Shown: positions 56,201 through 64,000 of the stretch, piece after piece
Position numbering within the stretch: position 1 is the stretch's first letter
How the letters are laid out: the number at the start of each line of letters is the position of its first letter
NCBI GenBank assembly: GCA_030248215.1
Contig: JASANG010004111.1
Coordinates: 1 to 64,000 of the forward strand
Reading direction: 5' to 3'
Origin: Enoplolaimus lenunculus
Lineage: Eukaryota; Nematoda; Enoplea; Enoplida; Thoracostomopsidae
Length of the DNA: 64,000 bases
Translations under genes and position numbers: made by a program
Notes under the pieces: model-generated
What the model saw: only the letters and a program-made list of their open reading frames with translations
What the model was told of the DNA's origin: nothing
Databases searched by the model: none

Positions 56201-59200
56201 CCGACAAAGTATTTCTTTGTCGATTTTCGGTTGTCTGATTAGCAACCGCTATTTCTTTACTTTCAGCCTAAAAACCAACTAAACTTACAATACAGTGACT
56301 TGGTTTCTTAAACCTTGGTCAAGCATTTAATTAAGTTGCGGTAATTACTTAAGTCGCCGACTTACGAAATACTTAAAACTTGTAAGGTACGTATTTATAT
56401 TATCAAAACATACGTAACCAGCAGCGTATTTATGAAAATCAGTTTGAACTGCAGTTCTAACGCCGTTGAAAAATTCAATTCCCGGACCCGTCCTCGCGCA
56501 CGCTCAAAAGTTACTTCCAGTTGAATCCACTTACCGCCACCGCGTCATTACGAACTCGCTGTTTATCTGACATTTCTCCATTGCCTTTCTGCTGCTGTTG
56601 ACCATTCGAGCTATCAGACCACTCTTCGTGCAATCCACCATCGGGCCCGCGCAGGCTTTCCTGTTCACATATCTCGTCATTTCCAATCCCTTTGCCGTGA
56701 AAACCCACTTTATTACAAGCGGCAACTAGATTTGATTCAGCATCAGTGCCATGTTTTTTGAAATCACCGTCAAGCAACCACGGTTCTGACTTCATCAGAA
56801 TCCCTGCAGGACTATCGAGATTAGCGAGCGACGATAAGCCTGGAGATGAAAACAGGGACGCCGGCCTGCAGCGAGGGTTAGTTCCCACAGACATTCTTCC
56901 GTATGTAGGTGAACCTGTCACAGTAGAGGTGACAAACATACTCCGACGAGAAGAACAAAACTCGTCAAAGTACTCTGTATCGATTGCATGACTACTAGGT
57001 AATAACGCTAACGAATGTCTTTGCTGTTGTCTTAGATGTTGTTTTTCTGGTTGTTTCTGTTTCTGTTGTTGTTGTTGTCGACGTTTAACTGTCAGATCAC
57101 CCGTATTTTGACTCAGTTTACTTCCTTCATCAACTGAACCGTTTATTTGAGATTCGCTCTTGATAGTACCAAGAGTTGTTTGAGTTTCTCCACAATTATT
57201 GTCCACAAACACACCACTATTACCAGACTGTGAGACGGTTGGAGATACAATACTGTTACGAATAACACTTGCCGTTCCGCTTTGATAACCGGCATCTGGT
57301 GTTGATACACTTATCGTTGAAGCTGCTACTGACATAGCCAACGGTGAGTTCTAAAATATATAGGAGAGATCATTCATGTCAGAATATAAATGTATGCATC
57401 CTTCAAAAATTGAAAAAACATCAACATAAAACAGGAAACCACACAACGAAATCAAGTTTAAGACGGAAGTTCCCAAAAACTTAACGATTATAACTTATCG
57501 AACACCAAGTCAAAAAACATTTAAACTTACTTTGTTTTGTGAGTTAGCCACGGTCTTCACAAAACTTTTGTTTTAAACAAAGTTATGTTTGTTATGCTCC
57601 AAATTCAACTAACCCTTGAAATCATCTGAAAAAATATTTCAAAAACTGTCAAACCTTACGTACCTCGAATTGAGACAAACACGATGACGATGACAATGAT
57701 GTAGATGCAACTGTTGATACCGACTCTGGACCTATATAATAATTGTTACTCGGTACTTGTTTCTGACTTTGTATAGCCAAACCGTCTACTCGTGCTCCAT
57801 TTATATCAGTGGTATGCAAGTTACGGCCTATTGCTGTTGATGCGTCACCGCCTATGAGAGAGGCAGAGCAGTCTCCAGACGTAACGGCGGCAGATCCCTG
57901 GGGTGATGAAATCGCACCAGGGTTTGGCCTTTTTAGTCGGCGTCTGCGGTCGCAAAGCGGTTGCTTAAATGCCGATACAGCGCGCAGTGTATTGCGTAAT
58001 TTCGCCCAACTACGATACGCGTTAAGCGTTTGCGTTGATGGCCATCGTGCTTCAAGCACTGCACGATTATACAGGCCATAAGTAATTGCATTTGGTGATA
58101 TGCCAGCTGCTTTCATATCGACAAATACTTTGACTGCGAGCACAGGCTGGTCGTACTGCAATACACACATACGAAACTGTACAAGTAAGGGTTTTTCAAA
58201 TTTGAGAACTTAGCTTATCGGCATTAGTCAGCCTGAGTATAGAATAGCTACAGTGCGATAGATAGGAAATAAACAGCAGGAGTATACTGGACTCTATTTT
58301 CAAGCTGAAGTCGTTTCCTTATCGAAAATTGTTGAAACAATCAATAATTGCAACTAGGTGAATATACACATTAGTTAAAATTGTTGCCCGTCATACAACA
58401 ACCACAGTATACACGAAACAGAAAAAATATACTAACGATGTTCCAAATTCATGCCGCTTAGTACTCGGAAAAAGTTCGCCCATTTGAAATTTTTAGCCAC
58501 AGTTTAACAAACGTGAAGGTTGGTTCATAAATACTACAGTTCAACTATTAGTGTTACTGAAAGCTTGCCATTAGCCAGCTTGAAGGGGCGTCTTCTTTCA
58601 ACCACTCGTTCTGAAAATTTGTAGTACACGCATTATACCTAACGTTTTTCTTCAACTGGAGTGGAACCCAAGCCACGGGGGTCAAGTCTTATAAGAATTT
58701 CAATGGGGGCACAACCCTCAACCCTCCCATGGATGATTACGCCCGACCATTGGTTGGTTCTGCGCGACCCAGACGTTTTTCTTTCCTCGGTTCCAATCCA
58801 GATACCTTTATTGATTCCGCCGCCTACCTGAAAGCACAACTGCATCAGTATTCTATAACAAATTTCGTCCGTCACCGGCAGTTTCGCGTGTTGTACGCGT
58901 GCTAAAATTGACAGCGCTATGCGTAGAGCTTGCGGTTTCGAAGGTTGTTCCGCTAGCCATGCCGGTAAATGAAGGAACCAAAGTGAATACGTATACGCGA
59001 GAAGTGCTTTAGCCCATTGAACAGGATCAGCTGCGACAGAACGTAGTTGTTTCGCCGCGGATTTGGCTTCTTGCCGCGTCCGACGCACAACCACCGCCGG
59101 TGTTGCTTCAAATAACCCGTATCGGTTTGTATCAGAAGCTCCACAGCTGGCTTGAGCTCCCAAAACGAGACCGGTGGAGCCGCCAGCTTGTGCCCCGGTA

Positions 59201-62200
59201 CCCAAAGGGAACAAACCGCCGCTGCTATAGTCACTAGACGCTATAGCGGCACTGTATACCCCAGCGTCTGAAAACATCGCAGCGGCGGCAAAACTATACG
59301 ATGGCGTAAACGCGGGATCGAGAGCGCTCATCGATCCAGTCCCCGAGTAATAGCCGCTACTACTACTCTGTGACAGATTTTTAGCGTGCCGGCCTCCCAC
59401 GCTAGACCAAGCTGCAGCCGCTGGTACAGGAGTGACACCGGCCTGTCCCTCTCGATTCAAAATAGCACCTGATGACTTTGTCTGCCCAGAACAAGACCCT
59501 GTGGCATCTGACAACACGCCGCGCGAGGGTGTTACATCAATCTGGTCATAACCGCCATACGGGCTATCACAGATTGGCGGCTGGAGCTGACCAGACGAAA
59601 AATTGTCTCCATGAGAGGTTGCTGTATAAGTCGCGCCAAAAACTGCTCCCCCGTGTCCATGAGTACCACCGCCAATAGTGTGCTGTTCAACCGCAGGTCG
59701 AATATTTGATAGATCAAACAGTTCATCTGATAAACGATCCGGAAATCCAGTATATCTAAACTCGGGCACAGGCGGTGTTAACGGCTCCGGAGGAGCAATA
59801 AACACAGTATGATCAGAGTTCGATAGCGCTGAATCGTATTCAACAAGACGTACTTGTTCCGGCGTCATTTTAATGCCGCCAACGCCGTCCACATTTCCAC
59901 TGTTGCAAGTAGCTGCGTCTATTTTTTCCATACATTCATCAAAAAATACCAGAAATGGATCTTTGTCAGCAAGAAACGAGCGTTCTTCAATGAAACGAAT
60001 GAATATTTGCGTTTGAACAAGATGTTTGTAGAATTCCTAAAATTTTATAAAATATGTATTTCGTGCATTACAGCGATACAACGGTAATTATGTATAAAAA
60101 TTTACTAAACATTTATATAATTACAATTCTTGTACACTGCTATTTACCAGCGCAGCATTAAAATCACACATCTTGATTTTGTATCCCAAACGCGATTTTA
60201 CTAATTTTATATATTTTATACAAGTGTTTAGAAATTCCATAAACATTTAATTGTAATGTATCGCCGAATGCGGCGAATCTCCTCATTGTACTTTTATTGC
60301 TCGTACTGATAACGATCCGAAACCCACATAGCAAGACCAAGACCAGGATAAAAATAAAACACAGAAAATGCAATACGAATTCACCCAACACAGCTAGCCA
60401 GAGACACACCCATCCTGCTTTCGTTACCATAATCCACACAAAGATGCACTGGACATGCGATTCCTACTTAACTTCATTTCTTTTGCCAACCTGTGAATTT
60501 TTGTCACGACTTCTCAAAAATCCCGCAATATCAAACAATGCCCCGGTATCGGTCGCTCGCGAAGACGGCGCAGATTTAATCGGTCGCAAATATTGTTGAT
60601 AGTTTTTTAAAATCCCAATCATAAAACGCAAAAACGCTTCTTGGATTTCGAGTTCAAGTTTTCGTTTACGACGATTCATCTCGTAGTCCATTTCTTGTGG
60701 TAAAATTTCCTAGACAAAAATATCAGCGAATTACTCATGTACGTACGTACCGCATAGACTACCTGTGATAACTACGAAGAAAAGACTTTGTACCAAAGGG
60801 TCTTTATTAACCTGGTATGGTAAGTCTGTCAGGTTGCTAATTTTACGACAGAAATCCCGAAATCGACACGCTGCTGCTTTTTTCGAATTTATTCTAAATT
60901 CAACAAAACTAAAGCTTATTTTAATTCGGCAAAGGGCCATACATCAACGTCAAAATGGAAACTATAGACGTTGCCGTGCCTTAAGTAAATTGAAAATTTT
61001 GCTTCAACCCTCACTAACTTGTTTATGGCGCGCAATAGTGACTGTCCAATCTTGCGCGTGTACCTGTCGATATAAGTGCTCAAGTGCGTTACGAAGCTGT
61101 TTTGCAGACCGTTTTGGCAATAAACTCAGCTTAATAATCCTCCTGGTATCTGACGCAGATATTGTGTTTGTATCCAAATCAATGCAAGTCACATCTGGAG
61201 GAGGATCTTCATACAGTTCAAAATAGCGCGAATCTACTCCGGCAATAAACGGTAACGGTGCGTGTAGGACCCCGGCTAAATCGAGCGGACACTGTGGTAT
61301 GTAGGGACATTGCCAATGACACGGAAACAATATTGAAACAAGCGATTCTGCTACGCTGGTTAGAATGTTGGGCCGCAGAGAATGCAGTAAAATTTTGTTT
61401 TCGGTTAGTGCGAGCAACAGTAAATACATTGATGTTTCAGGTCCGATATTTTTCAACATGTCAATGTATGATGCGCCTACAACATAAACAACCGCGCATA
61501 CATTAGTTACTGCTATATTGCAGCAAGCCAACACTGAAAATTTTAATCTAGTATCGTTCAATGAGCAAATTAAATGCTGAGTTATAATATGTTAAAGTTT
61601 CCTCAAGGCACGTAATATTATTTTACTTCACAAATCCCAGGTAATTTTTTACTGAAAACAACTTTGTTTGCCGCCACACAATATTTTTAGCTACACAGAG
61701 TAAATTTTAGAAACCTATGCATGCACGTGTCTGGCTACGTATATAAGTTACAAGTTATAGATTAAATTATCAGAAAAATAATACCTGAAATTGGCAGAGG
61801 TGAATCTTCGGGGTTATCAAATGATATCGTTTCGTTTCCAAGTTGAACTAAGACACGAGGACGTCGTTGTGATGGAAACGGCACTTCATAGCACAAATGC
61901 GAAATGTAGCGTTCAATTGGCGCCGGATACGTGCCGCCGACGGTCATTCGATATAAAAACAAAAGATACCTATAAAATAAACTGATAAATACAGATAAGT
62001 ACGGCAAAATGCACACTACAGGTGTAACGCTAAAACTTTGGTTAAAATTTGGTATTTAACAGTCGCCGAACTCATTGCCATTAGACTACGTTGTATTAAA
62101 TATCAATTTAACTCACCTGGGAGCTGATTTATACTTAGGCCATTAAGTGGGTCCACAGTAGCATCTTAATTACCTGGGTTCTGTCCAAGTTATTCCAATA

Positions 62201-63144
62201 ATGTTAATTTATTCGATGAATGCTAAAATATTGAAAATGTTCAGCGTTACTGCCTTATTTCTGAAAATAGTCCTAGTGCCACAAACTTATTCCGAACTGA
62301 ACACAACTCAATGCAGTAAAAACATTGTGTGCAGCAGTCTGTTAATAATGGTTGTATTTACTGCATGCTTGTGCATCGAACTCAGCAACATAAAGACACA
62401 AATTCAACGATACATAGGCAAATACCACTTACCTTTTAAATGCAGTAAAAAACGGATATCGAGAAATAATGCAAATGCATTTATTGGTATGAAATGTCTT
62501 CTGTTCTGCGGGATCATTGTTTGAACTGTTGTCTGAACACGATCCTGCGCCTCGTGAAGGTGAATCTACCTGTCGTATATCAAGTTTGTCCATTTGTTCA
62601 TCTGTTAATTGACGATTATATGCCTAAACAAACCAAAATACTGCAAAATACTTGGCTCCCAAGATCGCAGAAGCAATTGAAGGAACCCCAGAACCAGAAA
62701 ATAGCTTATATAACGAGCTACATTTTAAAGTCAACATATTACAAAAACGCACGTAATGTTACGTTTTAGTTTCAACTAGTAATAAATATAGTTTCCTCCG
62801 ATGTAGATAGGAAAGGCGTTAACTGACACAATACTGACCAATACGAATACCAACTAATTATTCTTTACCTCCCAAAACATCACACCGGTTCCATAATATT
62901 TATGCCCTCGTTCATCAGTCAGAACAAATGTTGACACAATACGATGAGGGGTAGCACATTTAGCAGGCCAACATTCGACAGTGGCACCCATGGGTAAACA
63001 GAAAAGTGCTATATTTGCCGGCAGCGGAGATCCAAGGTGTTCATCACGCGGAAAACGGTCCAAAATTGCTGGCTTGTACGCAATGTTCAATGCTGTTGAC
63101 AGAGTTTTCTTGTAGCACAAGAATACATCTGAGCCAGGAAAACC
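47908..63144 (-). CDS. DENND4: DENND4-type (Crag/MYCPBP) Rab GEF, 3' thirteen exons, 5' end outside window
   Basis: DENND4 proteins are guanine-nucleotide exchange factors for Rab10-type GTPases in polarised membrane traffic. Exons, in gene order: 63144-62869, 62623-62433, 61969-61785, 61476-61019, 60709-60491, 60036-58828, 58155-57664, 57350-56535, 56267-56115, 55537-55180, 54809-54019, 53240-52970, 50261-47908. All introns are GT-AG, phases agree, and the sum is 7773 nt (2590 codons plus stop). In order it shows uDENN, cDENN, dDENN, a PPR-like repeat, long low-complexity stretches, a CxxC-CxxC zinc-ribbon-like motif and the conserved [12 protein letters not shown]-terminal domain. The N-terminal MABP domain should lie beyond 64000. 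From memory, human DENND4A is about 1860 residues in total, so this partial 2590 is already expanded, mostly by Ser/Gly/Gln-rich insertions. Confidence 0.95.
50420..50490. repeat. TTCCGG/CCGGAA inverted short repeat
   Basis: GGAAGTTCCGGTTCCGG and its inverse CCGGAACCGGAACTT flank a short centre and could form a hairpin. Confidence 0.6.
50491..50637. repeat. 75-bp tandem duplication
   Basis: Two adjacent, slightly diverged copies starting AGCCGC at 50491 and 50566, sharing TTTTGCAACCTCGTTCTG and GATTCTTGT. Confidence 0.85.
51125..51540. repeat. Degenerate ATCGGC short-period repeat
   Basis: Scattered ATCGGCATCGGC-like units at both ends of the stretch with a non-repetitive middle. Confidence 0.55.
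52400..52795. repeat. Degenerate CCGAGAC repeat
   Basis: CCGAGACC/GGTCTCGG units at both ends (52428-52455 and 52705-52790) surround an AT-rich middle. The layout resembles an inverted-ended insertion. Confidence 0.55.
52970..53240 (-). CDS. DENND4: DENND4 exon preceding the zinc-ribbon-like region
   Basis: Window residues 1717-1806. It ends [18 protein letters not shown], matching the family's LSVSFT-type strand before the Cys motif. I chose donor GACCT|GTAGGT over GTAAGT 5 nt on, because only the former keeps the frame into the last exon. Confidence 0.88.
54019..54809 (-). CDS. DENND4: DENND4 exon in the middle region, Gly/Ser-rich
   Basis: Window residues 1453-1716. A long Gly/Ser/Ala-rich segment with [20 protein letters not shown] as a basic/Ser patch. 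It ends [15 protein letters not shown]. Likely disordered; expanded relative to vertebrate homologues as I remember them. Confidence 0.87.
55180..55537 (-). CDS. DENND4: DENND4 exon in the middle region, acidic patch
   Basis: Window residues 1334-1452. It includes [16 protein letters not shown] and [20 protein letters not shown]. The donor CCGA|GTAAGT is in phase 1, matching the next exon. The open frame beyond the donor is intron. Confidence 0.87.
56115..56267 (-). CDS. DENND4: DENND4 small exon in the middle region
   Basis: 51 codons in phase 0 between TTTTTAG and CAA|GTAAAA. Content is polar ([20 protein letters not shown]). Identified by frame and splice sites more than by homology, so it could be alternatively spliced. 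Confidence 0.75.
56535..57350 (-). CDS. DENND4: DENND4 exon: low-complexity middle region with Gln-rich run
   Basis: Window residues 1011-1282. Ser/Thr/Gly-rich, with a Gln/Lys/Arg run encoded near 57030-57090. Serine-rich patches such as [20 protein letters not shown] could be kinase or 14-3-3 sites. There is little family conservation. It is included because both splice sites and frame agree. Confidence 0.85.
57664..58155 (-). CDS. DENND4: DENND4 exon: PPR-like repeat
   Basis: Window residues 847-1010. [40 protein letters not shown] is the conserved PPR-like unit of DENND4. The rest is Arg-rich and then Ser/Thr-rich, probably disordered. The donor is GAG|GTACGT. Confidence 0.95.
58828..60036 (-). 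CDS. DENND4: DENND4 exon: dDENN end, low-complexity insert, pre-PPR helices
   Basis: Window residues 444-846. [20 protein letters not shown] and [15 protein letters not shown] complete d[22 protein letters not shown] follows, and then a Gly/Ser-rich insert. [20 protein letters not shown] and [18 protein letters not shown] lead into the PPR region. The donor is TTTCAG|GTAGGC; the open frame past it is intron. Confidence 0.94.
60491..60709 (-). CDS. DENND4: DENND4 exon: dDENN helix region
   Basis: Window residues 371-443. [31 protein letters not shown] and [16 protein letters not shown] match the family. The acceptor is TTTTGTCTAG; the donor is TCACAG|GTTGGC. Confidence 0.96.
61019..61476 (-). 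CDS. DENND4: DENND4 exon: cDENN core
   Basis: Window residues 218-370. [34 protein letters not shown] and [15 protein letters not shown] are hallmark cDENN motifs (family form FPFQWQCPYIPLCP and PLPFIVGVDSRYF). [15 protein letters not shown] follows. The donor is CAA|GTTAGT. Confidence 0.97.
61785..61969 (-). CDS. DENND4: DENND4 exon: DENN core
   Basis: Window residues 156-217. [37 protein letters not shown] and EDSPLPISG match DENND4 closely. The donor TTTCAG|GTATTA is in phase 1. Confidence 0.95.
62433..62623 (-). CDS. DENND4: DENND4 exon: end of uDENN and linker
   Basis: Window residues 93-156. A polar linker ([18 protein letters not shown]) is followed by [20 protein letters not shown], matching the NKCICLLSHWPFFDAFK segment of the family. 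The donor GTAAGT is in phase 2. Confidence 0.93.
62869..63144 (-). CDS. DENND4: DENND4 exon (uDENN), first seen in window
   Basis: 92 codons. [39 protein letters not shown] and [19 protein letters not shown] are near-diagnostic DENND4 uDENN stretches. The acceptor AAAATCTAG is in phase 0, so further upstream exons exist. Confidence 0.95.
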
Positions 63145-63340
63145 CTAGATTTTTGTAAGAAAATCAATTAAAAGTTCGTTTACGACACAAGTTAGCAACC
63201 TCAAAGCAAGGACGAAATTTTTACTAAATAACAGGGATCGACTGGGCAACAATTTTACCGTAAACCGGATAGTAAATTTGGTACCGGAACCAGATGATGA
63301 AGGAATATAGGATCAAAACTTGTGCACTATTGAACGTATT

Positions 63341-63494
63341 TAAGCCGTGCAAAAACATGTATTTCGTAATCGAAGATTAATTTTTTACTTGGATTCTTCA
63401 TTTCATGTAGTGTCTACTAAGCCGTGCAAAAGAATGAATTTCGTAACTGAAGATTAATTTTTTACTTGGATTCTTCATTCCATGTAGTGTCTAC
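63341..63494. repeat. 77-bp tandem duplication
   Basis: Two adjacent copies starting TAAGCCGTGCAAAA at 63341 and 63418, nearly identical, sharing TTACTTGGATTCTTCATT. Confidence 0.9.
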
Positions 63495-63559
63495 TGTTGA
63501 CTTGCGCGGAAATGCAGTCGCTGCAAAATATCTATTATTTTTTACATGAAAAAGCGGTT

Positions 63560-63790
63560 TTAGGATATTCGGGACCACAGTGGCAAATATCCGGTATATT
63601 ATATACGGTAAGTTTATACCGAATATCGGAACCGGATACGGGAGTTTTTGCCGGATATTAAACGGTAATCGGATATCCAGTCGATTCCAGATAAACAGGT
63701 AATAAGCAGGGTGCGATCAGATAATTAACCGGATATCGGAACCGGATATTGATATTTTTACCCGAACACAAACCGGATACCGGATATTGC
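63560..63790. repeat. Degenerate CCGGATATCGGAA short-period repeat
   Basis: Reiterated ACCGGATAT/ATATCCGG and CGGAACCGG units over about 230 bp, similar to 39185-39290. Confidence 0.65.
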
Positions 63791-64000
63791 ATATGTTAAA
63801 ATAATTAATTTTTCTGTTGTATTTTCTGTTTGCTCAAGTTTTTCAACTGTTATAAAGGACATAATTGACGCTGATAAACTGAAATTGTTTAATTCCAACA
63901 TGCGTTTAACTCTCGATCGTTTATATAAGTTAAAAGTACCTGACACGTATCAAAACTTGAACTTCTTGGCTTGCCCATAAATGTATATAATCGCAGCAAG

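Larger units (their letters stand above)
63145..64000. other. DENND4 intron running off the right edge
   Basis: No exon is recognised here. The sequence is mostly tandem and short-period repeats. The 62-codon minus-strand frame near 63758-63946 does not resemble DENND4. Confidence 0.6.

Overview
The window is AT-rich animal nuclear DNA from an invertebrate. It holds two intron-rich, convergent genes and about 23 kb of repeat-dominated, gene-free sequence. There are no bacterial-style operons, no rRNA, no convincing complete tRNA, no CRISPR array, and no recognisable virus-derived or LTR element. Degenerate arrays of a nematode-type telomere hexamer (TTAGGC) recur inside small dispersed elements. 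One of the two genes, however, belongs to the sperm flagellar SLC9C family, which fits an animal with flagellated sperm better than a typical nematode. I therefore leave the phylum open.

Layout. 1-6559: at least 22 tandem 296-bp units, apparently identical, running off the left edge. Each unit contains a short element with piggyBac-like TTAA-CCC/GGG-TTAA ends and a tRNA-like Pol III promoter on the minus strand. Solo copies lie at 9012, 20677 and 31271. 6560-23930: no gene recognised. This stretch holds several families of small non-autonomous DNA elements (TTAGGC-bearing; CTGTAGTGA ends with a TA duplication; ACACTGC ends rich in GAGTC; TACACTGTAAA ends) and short-period repeats. 23931-43094 (+): an SLC9C-type (sperm-specific Na+/H+ exchanger) gene that I resolve into 17 exons with consistent splice phases and a 2031-codon open product. 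It has a transporter domain, a linker, a voltage-sensor domain, a cyclic-nucleotide-binding domain, a beta-rich C-terminal domain and an unusually long disordered tail. 43095-47907: intergenic and 3' flanks. 47908-63144 (-): the 3' thirteen exons (2590 codons plus stop) of a DENND4 (Crag/MYCPBP-type) Rab guanine-nucleotide exchange factor. Its first exons, including the MABP domain, lie beyond the right edge.

The two genes meet tail to tail and I see no functional link between them. The most interesting points are: (i) the SLC9C protein keeps voltage-sensor and cyclic-nucleotide-binding signatures while the residues expected at the exchanger's ion site look replaced; (ii) its long tail carries three copies of a short LRxESxxxL-like motif; (iii) a TTAA-ended element with a tRNA-like promoter has become a homogeneous satellite; (iv) TTAGGC repeats appear to be spread by inverted-repeat elements. 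All exon borders come from reading splice sites and phases by eye. They were cross-checked only by frame arithmetic and family resemblance from memory.
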